Source: an uncultured Clostridia bacterium (GTDB lineage Bacteria > Bacillota > Clostridia > TANB77 > CAG-508). Taken from it: a DNA stretch of 36,291 bases. Below are positions 7,445 to 15,943 of this stretch, in pieces. Below the pieces are notes generated by a model, which did not search any database, had not been told where the DNA came from, and saw only the letters and a list, made by a program, of their open reading frames with translations. The stretch covers positions 1-36,291 of the forward strand of contig CALXFF010000020.1 of assembly GCA_944387525.1 (NCBI GenBank), read 5' to 3'. The number at the start of each line of letters is the position of its first letter. The stretch's first letter is position 1. The translations under genes and the position numbers were made by a program.

Positions 7445-9781
7445 ATGAAATATATAGACAAGTTTTTAAAGAAATTAAATACAGATAGAAACACATTTGC
7501 AACATATATATTTACACTCATAACCGTATACTTAGCAGTAGACAGAATAGTAGAAATGTTATTAATGATATTTACAGGTGTTTCATACTCATATTGGGGA
7601 CCAGTAGCATATACATTTGCATTAGCATGTCCAATGCTTGCATTTGCATTTTCCCCATCATCTAAATTTTCAAAAACGAAACCACAACAAGTAACATTAT
7701 TTTACTTATACGCAATAGCCTTATACATCATCGCAATTTCAATGTTCACACAGTGGCTAAATATGGGAGCATGGCTATTGTTACTATCAGTACCAAATTA
7801 TACAGAAATAATTACTGAATTTTCTGATTTAGTAACACCTGCGTTTGTAAGTATCTCACTATATTTACCACTAGCAACAATATTCCCAATGTTCAAAAAG
7901 CTATACATGGGAATTAATGACACACAAGACAATGTACGTTCAATTTGGGACTATGCTGGAATAAGTTTAGCAGATAAAAAAGAAGGACATGGACCATATA
8001 CTTGCGAAGTATATATATGTACTGATAATGAAACAGGTAAAAAAATTGTTATGCCTGAAAGTTCAAGATTCCAATCTTTATTTGTATGTGGTGGTTCTGG
8101 TTCGGGAAAAACATCTTTGGTTTATGAACCTTTAATAGCCAAAGATATTGAAAGAAAATTTTTCTTTAGAGAAGCATCAAAAGAAATGGGATTTACTGCC
8201 CTAAAAACAAAAATTGCTTATTTAAACAAACCATATGACAATGATTACTTAAATAACCATTTTAACTTAAGTATGATAACTCCTGTTCAAGGAAAAGAAT
8301 CTATATACAAATCTTATGTTAAAAAAATGATATTAGCTACTTCAGGAGATGAAATAATATACAGAGATTTAGGATTAACAGTAATGGCTCCTGATTATGA
8401 AATTATAGAACACATGACTGATGTTTGTAAAAACTTTCATATAGAATATGATATGGTAGACCCAAGTAATAGTACATCTATTGGATTAAATCCTTTTGTA
8501 TATGATGACCCAAATAAAATTGCAATTACAATATCTTCTGTTTTGAAAGCTATGTATAATACTAGTCATGAAGATGTTGAAGAAGCTTATCGTGAAGATG
8601 TTTCTATTCAAGCAATTGAAAATGTTTCTATTTTATTAAAAGAAATGTATCCAAGAATGAATGAGGGAAATCTTCCAAATATGGCTGATTTACTAAAATT
8701 ACTAACTAATTTTGATTTAATAGAAAAAATGTGTGAAATAATGGCTCATGATGATGAATTAAGAGAAAAATATGAAGTACAACTTGCATATTTCAAAAAG
8801 AATTATTATCATGATGCACCTGGAAGAAACAGTACTGAAAAATACATTTATACAGTTGTTAGTCAATTAGATAATTTATTAAGAATACCTGGAGTAAAAA
8901 GTATTTTATGTAATAGACATCAAAATATAGACTTTGATAAACAATTAAAAAATGGAGATGTAACATTTATTTGTACTAGACGTGGTGATTTAGGTGCTGC
9001 AGCTCACAAGGCTTTTGGTCTATTCTACCTAGTATCTTTACAAGATGCAGTACTTAGAAGACCAGGAAATGAAAACAACAGAATCCCACATTTCTTATAC
9101 ATTGATGAATTTGCTGATTTCATTTGCAAAGCTACTGAAGCAATGTTCACTATGTATAGAAAATATCGTGTTGCAACTACTATATCAACACAAAGTTTAG
9201 CACAACTAGAAGGACCTACATCAAGAGAAAATTATCGTTCAACAATTTTAGCTAACTGCGCAAGTAAAATATTTACTGGAAATGCTGATTATGATGAAGT
9301 TGAATGGTGGGGTAAAGAATTTGGAACAAAAAGAGAATGGTCATATTCTAATAGTATGGATATGGAAAAAATGGAATACGACAAAAAATATAGTGGTGTA
9401 AAATGGACATTTGTTCCTTACTTTAAACCAGGAAAACTTCAAACTTTACCACAAAAACGTTGTGCATATAAAATTAGAGGTTCTAATGGAAAACCAATGG
9501 TTGGACCTGGTGATTTCCAATACCTAGAGTCTAAATATAAAGAACCTCAAAAAATTAAAACTTATGACTTTGGTAGATATTCAGATAGTGTCACAACTGC
9601 AAGTGAAGATAATAATGATAGAACTAAAAAGAAATTTAATTTAAAGGATTTGGATTTTATTGATGAAAGAGATGAATTTAATCCTATTCAAACAGATACA
9701 ACTGATTCTAAATATTTATTTGATAATGAAGATGCAATTGTTGTTAATTTGAAAAAAGGAAATCCAAATAGTGATAAGTAA
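7445..9781 (+). CDS. VirD4/TraG-type ATPase (type IV coupling protein family)
   Basis: This 778-residue protein has several N-terminal membrane segments (within about residues 15-155), then a cytoplasmic P-loop ATPase. Walker A is GGSGSGKTS (about residues 216-224), Walker B is FLYIDEFAD (about residues 549-557), and STQSLAQLEG (about 580-589) fits the TraG/VirD4 C-terminal region. Family members are DNA-pumping or substrate-docking ATPases of conjugation and type IV secretion. No relaxase, VirB4, VirB6 or other transfer gene is adjacent, and codon use looks native, so it may be a chromosomal orphan with a different role. It has its own terminator. Confidence 0.8.
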   Translation: MKYIDKFLKKLNTDRNTFATYIFTLITVYLAVDRIVEMLLMIFTGVSYSYWGPVAYTFALACPMLAFAFSPSSKFSKTKPQQVTLFYLYAIALYIIAISMFTQWLNMGAWLLLLSVPNYTEIITEFSDLVTPAFVSISLYLPLATIFPMFKKLYMGINDTQDNVRSIWDYAGISLADKKEGHGPYTCEVYICTDNETGKKIVMPESSRFQSLFVCGGSGSGKTSLVYEPLIAKDIERKFFFREASKEMGFTALKTKIAYLNKPYDNDYLNNHFNLSMITPVQGKESIYKSYVKKMILATSGDEIIYRDLGLTVMAPDYEIIEHMTDVCKNFHIEYDMVDPSNSTSIGLNPFVYDDPNKIAITISSVLKAMYNTSHEDVEEAYREDVSIQAIENVSILLKEMYPRMNEGNLPNMADLLKLLTNFDLIEKMCEIMAHDDELREKYEVQLAYFKKNYYHDAPGRNSTEKYIYTVVSQLDNLLRIPGVKSILCNRHQNIDFDKQLKNGDVTFICTRRGDLGAAAHKAFGLFYLVSLQDAVLRRPGNENNRIPHFLYIDEFADFICKATEAMFTMYRKYRVATTISTQSLAQLEGPTSRENYRSTILANCASKIFTGNADYDEVEWWGKEFGTKREWSYSNSMDMEKMEYDKKYSGVKWTFVPYFKPGKLQTLPQKRCAYKIRGSNGKPMVGPGDFQYLESKYKEPQKIKTYDFGRYSDSVTTASEDNNDRTKKKFNLKDLDFIDERDEFNPIQTDTTDSKYLFDNEDAIVVNLKKGNPNSDK

Positions 9782-9793
9782 AAAATTATATAT

Positions 9794-9830
9794 AAAAAAT
9801 ACTATAACAATAAAGTTATAGTATTTTTTA
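9794..9830. terminator. Bidirectional terminator between the VirD4-type gene and the permease gene
   Basis: The stem ACTATAAC / GTTATAGT (9801-9808 with 9815-9822) is flanked by A-run and T-run on the two sides. It can stop transcription from both convergent genes. Confidence 0.85.
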
Positions 9831-9848
9831 GTTTTCTTAAATTAATTT

Positions 9849-10703
9849 TTAAAACTGAATTCCAATCAATTCTATTAATATACCAGACACAACACCTATC
9901 ACATAAAGCAAAGCTGTTATTTTTAAATTCTGTTTTATTCCTTTATTAGTTTTAAATAATACTGCAAGTCCAACACCTGCCCCAACTAATAAACCTGAAA
10001 TCATTGTAGCAGCTGATATAACATTCTCTAAATACATTTGTGTTAAAAGAACAGATGAAGCACAATTTGGAATTAATCCTATTATTCCAGCTATAACTGG
10101 TCCAAATACTGGCTGGTTTCTTAAAAATCCTGCTATCGTTTCTTCCCCAATCAAATAGATTATTATATTCAATATAAATGTAAATAATAAGATAAATATA
10201 AATATATTAATTGTATGTTTTAATGCTGATTTAACAATACCTTTTTCACAATGACAATGTTCTTTTTCACATAAATCTATGATTTTCTCTTCTTCTTGTT
10301 TTCCTTTATTAACTAAACGGATTACAAAATCTATTATAAATCCTGCAACTACACCAATTAATAGTTTTACGCCTAAAATCTTTAATATTGTTGTAACTGG
10401 TACTGCTTCTGATATAAAGATTGGTAACATCTCATCAGATGTTGATAAATATACTGCAATTAATGTACCTAATGTAATTACTCTTGCTGCATAAAGGTTT
10501 GTTGCTGATACTGAAAATCCACATTGTGGAACTATTCCTAATACTCCTCCTATTAATGGTCCAAATTTTCCAGATTTTTTTATCGCTTCTTTTGTTTTGT
10601 CCTTTGTTTTATGCTCTATGTATTCCATTATTAGATATGTTATGAATAAAAATGGAATTAATTTTATGCTATCTATTAATGTATCTTCTATAATTTCTAA
10701 CAT
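9849..10703 (-). CDS. Putative multi-TM metal/arsenic efflux permease (ArsP_2-like)
   Basis: This is a polytopic membrane protein of 284 residues with two similar halves. Each half carries a Gly-rich segment with a Pro-polar-Cys core: GGVLGIVPQCGFS (about residues 52-64) and AGIIGLIPNCASS (about 205-217). The central cytoplasmic loop holds a Cys/His cluster (DLCEKEHCHCEKG, about residues 143-155) likely to bind metal. This matches the family annotated as 10-TM putative heavy-metal or arsenic efflux proteins. The substrate cannot be told from sequence. It is transcribed alone. Confidence 0.72.
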   Translation of the reverse strand: MLEIIEDTLIDSIKLIPFLFITYLIMEYIEHKTKDKTKEAIKKSGKFGPLIGGVLGIVPQCGFSVSATNLYAARVITLGTLIAVYLSTSDEMLPIFISEAVPVTTILKILGVKLLIGVVAGFIIDFVIRLVNKGKQEEEKIIDLCEKEHCHCEKGIVKSALKHTINIFIFILLFTFILNIIIYLIGEETIAGFLRNQPVFGPVIAGIIGLIPNCASSVLLTQMYLENVISAATMISGLLVGAGVGLAVLFKTNKGIKQNLKITALLYVIGVVSGILIELIGIQF

Positions 10704-10810
10704 TTCTTATACCCTTTCTTTTCCAAATTACTTATAAATAATAGCATAAATTTCATTTTTTTTCAATAACTAATTTTTTTATCAATTATAATATTACATT
10801 TTTTAACATT

Positions 10811-10840
10811 GACTTATGTATTCTAAGTGTAATATAATAT
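10811..10840 (+). promoter_or_regulatory. Sigma-A-type promoter of the small gene at 10876
   Basis: TTGACT (10811-10816) and TATAAT (10835-10840) are separated by 18 bases, about 35 bases before the AAGGAGG ribosome binding site. Confidence 0.75.
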
Positions 10841-10875
10841 TTTTTGTATAAATAATATATAAGGAGGCTACTAAC

Positions 10876-11118
10876 ATGACAAAAGCTAAAAAGCAAGAAG
10901 AAAATCGGTTCTTTATCTTAACAGTAAAAACCGAAAAAGCAGACGAATTAAAAAAAGAATTAATGTCCTATGGGCATAACTTTGAAAAATTAAAAACCAG
11001 TCAAAATTTTATCACTGGCTATACATTTTTTAAAGTTAATTTTAAAAATTCTTCTGAAAGAAATGCTTTATGTGATTTCTGTGACTATTTAAATGGTTTC
11101 AGAGATTCACCAGCTTAA
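10876..11118 (+). CDS. Small protein of unknown function (80 aa) with an in-frame CGG
   Basis: I do not recognise this protein. It is soluble, charged at the N terminus (MTKAKKQEEN) and ends in a Cys-containing stretch (LCDFCDYLNGF). It has its own promoter, a strong AAGGAGG nine bases from the ATG, and its own terminator. Codon 11 (10906-10908) is CGG. A +1 shift there would give a stop after four codons, so this is the only CGG in the window that appears to be read in the zero frame. Codon use includes GGG, GGC, TCC, ACC and several C-ending codons that the neighbours avoid, which suggests recent acquisition. Confidence 0.7.
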   Translation: MTKAKKQEENRFFILTVKTEKADELKKELMSYGHNFEKLKTSQNFITGYTFFKVNFKNSSERNALCDFCDYLNGFRDSPA

Positions 11119-11130
11119 ATAGTAGTAACC

Positions 11131-11167
11131 AAAATCCCCAGAGTCTTATCCAACTGGGGATTTTTTA
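11131..11167 (+). terminator. Terminator of the 80-aa gene
   Basis: The stem AATCCCCAG / CTGGGGATT with a T-run follows the stop codon by 12 bases. Confidence 0.9.
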
Positions 11168-11169
11168 TT

Positions 11170-11793
11170 TTATCTTCTTCTCCTATAACAACCTGAAATA
11201 CAACCTGTTTCGCCATTATTATTTCCATTAGGAATTACATTTATTCTAGCAGATACTCCATTTGCAAAATTTATAGTATTGTTTGAATCATCTGAACAAC
11301 AATTACAATCACATGAATTATTACAGTTATTATTGCAATTGTTATTACAATTATTACAACAATTATTATTTCTATTATTATTGCTACTTATAGTTAATAA
11401 ATCATTTGTATTACCATTACATCCATTACTACTAATAGTTAATAAATCTCCATTTCTATTATTTTGGCAACTACTACTGATTGTTAATAAGTTATTTCTT
11501 GTATTATTACAATTGCAGTTACAATTATCTCTATCTCTACAACAACTGTTTTCTCTATACGTATTCAAAATTCTACATATAATATGTGTTAATACTGCTG
11601 TAATAAAACTAATTATTGCATAAATTATAGCCGCAACTAAAAAGTTCAAATTTCCTACGATAAATGTAACCACTAAAAATATAGCAAATATGATTGCTGC
11701 AACCAAAATGGGACATTTCAATATTTTTTGAAGTGCTATTGAAATTATAATCGTTGCAATAGGGAGAGCAAAAAATATTAATAAAATATTCAT
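11170..11793 (-). CDS. Membrane protein with Asn/Cys-rich tail and LLTISS repeats
   Basis: I do not recognise the family. From the ATG at 11793 the protein is about 207 residues. Three to four hydrophobic segments fill residues 1-90. A tail follows that is extremely rich in Asn and Cys (NCNCNCNN, CNNCNNNCNNNCNN and CDCNCC types). Inside the tail the motif LLTISS occurs three times (NLLTISSS, DLLTISSN, DLLTISSN) about 18 residues apart. The last residues are Tyr-Arg-Arg-Arg-Arg. I chose 11793 because AGGTGA lies nine bases upstream; the longer frame to 11856 would overlap truA. A metal-binding or cross-linked surface/spore-coat role is possible but unproven. Confidence 0.65.
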   Translation of the reverse strand: MNILLIFFALPIATIIISIALQKILKCPILVAAIIFAIFLVVTFIVGNLNFLVAAIIYAIISFITAVLTHIICRILNTYRENSCCRDRDNCNCNCNNTRNNLLTISSSCQNNRNGDLLTISSNGCNGNTNDLLTISSNNNRNNNCCNNCNNNCNNNCNNSCDCNCCSDDSNNTINFANGVSARINVIPNGNNNGETGCISGCYRRRR

Positions 11794-11848
11794 AAGCAAA
11801 ATCACCTCATATATTTTACTATATTTTATGCCACTCCCTATCTTTTTG

Positions 11849-12589
11849 TTAATCATATTCTACTTTAACAAGATACAACCCTTGTGGTGGTAAAGTTTTT
11901 CCTGCATTTTCTCTTTTTTTAGATTCTATTATATCTTTTATTTGTTCTGGCTCTATATTTCCAAAACCTACTTCTACTAATGTTCCTGCAATAATTCTTA
12001 CCATATTATATAAAAAGCCATTCCCTGTTAATTCAATCCATATTCTTTCATCTGTTTTTTGAAAAACTTCTGCTTTAAAAATTGTTCTAACACTACTTTT
12101 ACTACTTGTACCACTTGCTTTAAAAGCCTTGAAATCATGTTCTCCCTCAAAATATTTAACAGCCTCTTTCATTTTTTCTACGTTTAATTTGGTTGGTATA
12201 TGTGTTTCTAAATTTCTATATATTGCACTTCCATATTTCGAATTATCTATAACATATCTATAAGTTTTCCTTTTACAATTCAAACGACTATGGAATCTTT
12301 CATCTACTTCTTCTGCAGATTTTATACGTATTGACTTTTTTAAATTACTATTTAAAGCTATCGCAAACTTTTCAATTGGAATATTAGAATTTGTTTTAAA
12401 ATTTGCAACTTGCCCAAAAGCGTGTACTCCGGCATCTGTTCTTCCTGATGCCATTAAATCTACTTGCTCTCCTGTTATTCTTTCTATTGCTTTTTCTATT
12501 TCCCCTTGAATATTTAACTTAGTTGGTTGTTTTTGCCATCCATTAAAATCTTTTCCATCATATTCTATAACTAATTTTATATTTTTCAT
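11849..12589 (-). CDS. truA: tRNA pseudouridine(38-40) synthase TruA
   Basis: TruA isomerises uridines 38-40 in the anticodon arm of tRNAs. The sequence starts KLVIEYDGKDFNGWQKQ, the classical TruA N terminus, and carries the catalytic Asp in ASGRTDAGVHAFG (about residues 47-59). GFLYNMVRIIAGTLVEVG (about residues 192-209) is the second conserved block. Length 246 is normal. I start at 12589 because AGAAGG sits nine bases upstream; the longer frame to 12622 adds an unlikely extension. It follows cdaA on the same strand. Confidence 0.93.
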   Translation of the reverse strand: MKNIKLVIEYDGKDFNGWQKQPTKLNIQGEIEKAIERITGEQVDLMASGRTDAGVHAFGQVANFKTNSNIPIEKFAIALNSNLKKSIRIKSAEEVDERFHSRLNCKRKTYRYVIDNSKYGSAIYRNLETHIPTKLNVEKMKEAVKYFEGEHDFKAFKASGTSSKSSVRTIFKAEVFQKTDERIWIELTGNGFLYNMVRIIAGTLVEVGFGNIEPEQIKDIIESKKRENAGKTLPPQGLYLVKVEYD

Positions 12590-12618
12590 TTTTCTCATCC
12601 TTCTTATAATATTAATAA

Positions 12619-12646
12619 GCAAGGATTAAACAAAATATATCCTTGC
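12619..12646 (-). terminator. Hairpin between cdaA and truA, possible attenuator
   Basis: An 8-bp inverted repeat GCAAGGAT / ATCCTTGC lies in the 65-base gap between cdaA and truA. The downstream side is AT-rich but lacks a long T-run, so it may only weakly terminate. Confidence 0.4.
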
Positions 12647-12654
12647 CATTTATT

Positions 12655-13584
12655 TTATTCTTTATTTTCTTCTGATTTTTTATTATTCCTAATTTTTTCT
12701 CTAATTTTCTTCAATTGACTAGCTCTTTCTTTTTTCTCTGTTGCAAATCTTTTAGTAACAATATTGCTAATTAAAATCTTCTTCAAAACATCTTCTCTAA
12801 CATCAGCAATTAAAGTACCATCTTTTGCAACTGAAACCTTACCAGTCTCTTCTGATACAACTACAACAATACTATCAGATTCTTTTGATATACCAATTGC
12901 TGCTCTATGTCTTGTTCCTAATTCTTTTGCTATATCATTGTCATCTGCTAATGGCAATACACAAGCTGCTGCCGCAATTTTATTATTAGAAATAACTACT
13001 GCACCATCATGTAGAGGTGTTTTTGGTTCAAAAATATTTACTAATAATTGTGGTGAAACTTCCGCATCCATTGGTATTCCTGTTGAAATTATATCTTGTA
13101 TTTTAATATCTCTTTCAATTACAATTAATGCTCCTGTCTTTGCTTTTGAAAGTTCCATTGCTGCAATTACTATTTTATATATATCCTCTTTTGTTCTAGT
13201 TGCTAAATCTTTATCAATACCAAAAAATTTAGTAAATTTATTAGTTCCTAATTGCTCTAATGCTCTTCTTAGTTCTGGCTGGAATATTACAATAATTGCA
13301 ATTACTCCTAAATTCATAATTCCTGTTAATATCCAATTTAATATCTTCAAATTTAATAAGCCACTTACCCAAGTTGCAACAACAAATAGTACTATTCCTT
13401 TTATTAATTGCCATGCTCTAGAGCCTCTTACCATTTTTAAGAAACAATATAACAAAAAAATCACAATTGCTATGTCTACTATTAAAGTGACTAATTCAAA
13501 TGGATTTTCTTGTAATGACTTTATATATGCTAAGATATTTTCTGTATAAAAATTTTCCCAATTCATTCCTAAATTAATTATCAT
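12655..13584 (-). CDS. cdaA: Diadenylate cyclase CdaA
   Basis: CdaA makes the second messenger c-di-AMP from two ATP at the membrane. Three hydrophobic segments (about residues 30-105) precede the DisA_N-type cyclase domain with the catalytic DGA motif in LHDGAVVI (about residues 191-198) and the RHRA motif in LGTRHRAAIG (about residues 222-231). A basic tail follows. The start at 13584 has AGGAG seven bases upstream. The usual partners cdaR (ybbR) and glmM are not next to it; here it sits between a small membrane protein gene and truA. Confidence 0.95.
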   Translation of the reverse strand: MIINLGMNWENFYTENILAYIKSLQENPFELVTLIVDIAIVIFLLYCFLKMVRGSRAWQLIKGIVLFVVATWVSGLLNLKILNWILTGIMNLGVIAIIVIFQPELRRALEQLGTNKFTKFFGIDKDLATRTKEDIYKIVIAAMELSKAKTGALIVIERDIKIQDIISTGIPMDAEVSPQLLVNIFEPKTPLHDGAVVISNNKIAAAACVLPLADDNDIAKELGTRHRAAIGISKESDSIVVVVSEETGKVSVAKDGTLIADVREDVLKKILISNIVTKRFATEKKERASQLKKIREKIRNNKKSEENKE

Positions 13585-13656
13585 TTATTTCTCCTATTTC
13601 TTATTCTAATTTTATCTTTTCTTTCTACACATATTTTAATTTTATTACTATAATCA

Positions 13657-13679
13657 GGTTGGAAAAGAATTAAATTTTA
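13657..13679. repeat. Solitary end of the 126-bp palindromic element, copy A
   Basis: The 23-bp segment starting GGTTGGAAAAGAATTAAA is nearly identical to the left end of the element at 31897-32022. Its last three bases form the stop codon of the small gene ending at 13677. No second end is present nearby. Confidence 0.55.
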
Positions 13680-13832
13680 TCCCATTAAAGCATAGATAAG
13701 AGTAATGCCAGTTCCACCTACCATCAATACTGCTAAAAATGCAGCCATCACTTTAACAAAAATTTGTCCTTTATCATAATGTCTTTGTTCTTTATTTTTT
13801 ACCTTTTTATTTTTAACATCATTTTTCTTCAT
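13677..13832 (-). CDS. Small single-span membrane protein (DUF4044-like)
   Basis: This 51-residue protein has a Lys/Asn-rich N terminus and one hydrophobic helix near the C terminus (KVMAAFLAVLMVGGTGITLI). It resembles the small proteins annotated DUF4044 in clostridia, with the sequence YDKGQIFVKV before the helix. I chose the internal ATG at 13832; the frame remains open to 13868. It has no known function. It lies between pdp and cdaA in the same direction. Confidence 0.55.
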   Translation of the reverse strand: MKKNDVKNKKVKNKEQRHYDKGQIFVKVMAAFLAVLMVGGTGITLIYALMG

Positions 13833-13941
13833 TTTACTATCATTCCTTTCTTTCTTATTATAGCACACAAAACAACTTTTTCAAATGTTTTTTATTGGAA
13901 ATTCACAACATTCTTTGCTATCTTTTTTATATAATCATAAC

Positions 13942-15250
13942 TTAATTACCCAACACCTCTATAATAGTCGGCAATATACTTGCTTTTTGTTCTTTTATTT
14001 TTATAACTTCATTAATTTTATTTATAACATATTCTGTTTTCTCAATATCATTTCCATGCACATATCCTAAAATTTCATTTTCTGTAACACTTTCAGAAAC
14101 TTTTTTATTTAAGATAATTCCAACACTTGAATCTATTTTATCTTCTTTTTTTATTCTTCCAGCACCTAAATAGCAAGCCAATTTTCCAATTTCTTTAGCA
14201 TCTATTTCACATATATATCCACTTGTTTTTGCAATAATTGGCTTAATATATTTTGCCTTTGGAAATTTATCTGTATTTTCAATGTATGAAATATCTCCTC
14301 CTTGATTTTTAACAAGTTCTAAAAATTTGTTATATGCCTTTTGATTTAAGATATTCTCTAATAATTTTTCTTTATTTTCTTCTATATTATCTCCCTCACT
14401 TGCTAATTTCATCATAAATGCACCAAGTTCTAAAACAACTTGCTTTAAATCTTCTGGCATATCACCTTTTAAAAATTTAATTGCTTCTATTACCTCTAGA
14501 CTATTTCCTACAGCATAACCTAATGGCTCTTCCATATTAGTCAAAACACAAACAGTTTCTCTATTTGCAAGTTTTCCAATTTCTATCATTTCTTTTGCAA
14601 GTTTTTCAGCACTCTCTATATCTTTCATAAAAGCACCTTTTCCGACAAGTAACATCTAAAACTATTTTTTGTGCTCCACTTGCAATTTTTTTACTCATAA
14701 TACTAGAAGCTATTAATGGGATACTTTCAACACAAGAAATACTGTCACGCAAAGCATAAATTTTTTTATCAGCTGGTGCTAAATTTAAAGTTTGTGATAT
14801 CATACTTATCCCTATATTTTCCACGTTTTGTACAAATGTGTTCATATCTATATCTGTTTTATATCCAGGAATTGACTCTAATTTATCAACTGTTCCTCCC
14901 GTAAATCCTAATCCTCTTCCAGACATTTTTGCAACAGCAACTCCTAAAGATGCAACTAATGGCAATAAAATTAGTGAAACCTTGTCACCTACTCCACCTG
15001 TTGAATGTTTATCTACTATTATCTTGCTCAATTTTGATAAATCTAGTATTTCCCCTGAATGTGCCATCGCTAATGTTAAATCAGTTGTTTCTTGCTTTGT
15101 CATTCCATTTAAATATATCGCCATAATTAATGCAGCTATTTGATAGTCTGCAATATTTCCTTTTGTATATTCTGTTATAAAATATTTTATCTCTTCTTTT
15201 GATAATTCCTTCTTATCTCTCTTCTTTTCAATAATCTCTAAAATGTTCAT
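13942..15250 (-). CDS. pdp: Pyrimidine-nucleoside/thymidine phosphorylase, +1 frame switch at CGG
   Basis: The enzyme reversibly phosphorolyses thymidine or uridine to base and (deoxy)ribose-1-phosphate. Reading zero frame from 15250, the N-terminal part shows DKHSTGGVGDKVS and MSGRGLGFTGGTVDK (about residues 80-120), the glycosyl-transferase family 3 core. At codon 203 the zero frame reads TGT CGG AAA and stops 12 codons later. Skipping the C at 14644 gives GGA AAA GGT GCT and continues as GKGAFMKDIESAEKLA to a stop at 13942, for a total of about 435 residues, the family's normal length. The conserved VLDV-x-x-G-x-GAFMK motif is only restored by the shift. Everything else looks intact. Confidence 0.9.
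14641..14644 (-). other. +1 frameshift site CGGA in pdp
   Basis: Zero frame TGT CGG AAA. Skipping the C gives TGT GGA AAA GGT. The Gly so produced lies in the conserved phosphorylase motif ending GAFMK. Confidence 0.75.
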
Positions 15251-15283
15251 TTTCTAAATTTCCTTCCTTTACCTATTGTTACT

Positions 15284-15302
15284 TAGTTGGAAAAGAATTA
15301 AA
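15284..15302. repeat. Solitary end of the 126-bp palindromic element, copy B
   Basis: AGTTGGAAAAGAATTAAA repeats the sequence at 13657 and the left end at 31897. It includes the TTA that is the reverse complement of the rnhB stop codon. Confidence 0.5.
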
Positions 15303-15924
15303 CAAACTTCTTTGTAAATGACCTCCTATGTATAGGACACAAACCATATTCCTTGATTGCAGCAATATGTTTTGCAGTCCCATATCCTTTGTGATTAATA
15401 AATCCATATTGAGGATATATTTCATCCCATTCTATCATTATCCTATCCCTTGTAACTTTCGCAATTATTGATGCAGCAGCTATATTATAGCATTTTGCAT
15501 CACCCTTTATTATTGGCTCATATGGTATTCCTCTTGTATTTATATGTTCTAATGCATCTACTAAAATCAAATCTGGTTTTACATCTAAACCATCTACAAC
15601 TTCTGTTACACCTTGTTTTGTTGCATTTAAGATATTTATTTCATCTATTACATCCTGTCCTACTATTGCAACTGAATAACTTATTGCCTCTTCTAAAATA
15701 ATGTCATATAGCTTTTCCCTTTTCTTTTCTGATACTTTTTTTGAATCATTTACTCCTTCTATCATTGAATCTTGTGGCATTATAACTCCAGCAATAACAA
15801 CAGGACCTGCTAGAGGTCCTCTTCCTGCTTCATCTATTCCACATATATTTTTAAATCCTTTTTGATATAATTCTTTTTCTATTTCTTTTAATTTTGTTAA
15901 TCTTTCTAGTTCTTTTTCTTTCAT
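15298..15924 (-). CDS. rnhB: Ribonuclease HII
   Basis: RNase HII cleaves RNA in RNA/DNA hybrids and removes single ribonucleotides from DNA. The motif GIDEAGRGPLAGPVV (about residues 24-38) contains the catalytic Asp-Glu pair. ILVDALE (about residues 119-125) and ASIIAKVTRDRIM (about residues 150-162) are further conserved blocks. 208 residues is the usual size. AGAGGG precedes the ATG. It lies upstream of pdp in the same direction. Confidence 0.95.
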   Translation of the reverse strand: MKEKELERLTKLKEIEKELYQKGFKNICGIDEAGRGPLAGPVVIAGVIMPQDSMIEGVNDSKKVSEKKREKLYDIILEEAISYSVAIVGQDVIDEINILNATKQGVTEVVDGLDVKPDLILVDALEHINTRGIPYEPIIKGDAKCYNIAAASIIAKVTRDRIMIEWDEIYPQYGFINHKGYGTAKHIAAIKEYGLCPIHRRSFTKKFV

Positions 15925-15943
15925 TTTTATTCATTCCCTCTTT

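Noticed and set aside
7445-9781. Integrative conjugative element around the VirD4-type gene
   Set aside because: No integrase, relaxase, other transfer genes or attachment repeats are visible; neighbours are normal chromosomal genes.
11279-11623. Repeat-rich stretch as a CRISPR array
   Set aside because: The repeats are short coding repeats (LLTISS and Asn/Cys codons) without regular repeat-spacer structure.
12764-13549. Long plus-strand frame of 261 codons
   Set aside because: It is the antisense shadow of cdaA, whose motifs are unambiguous.
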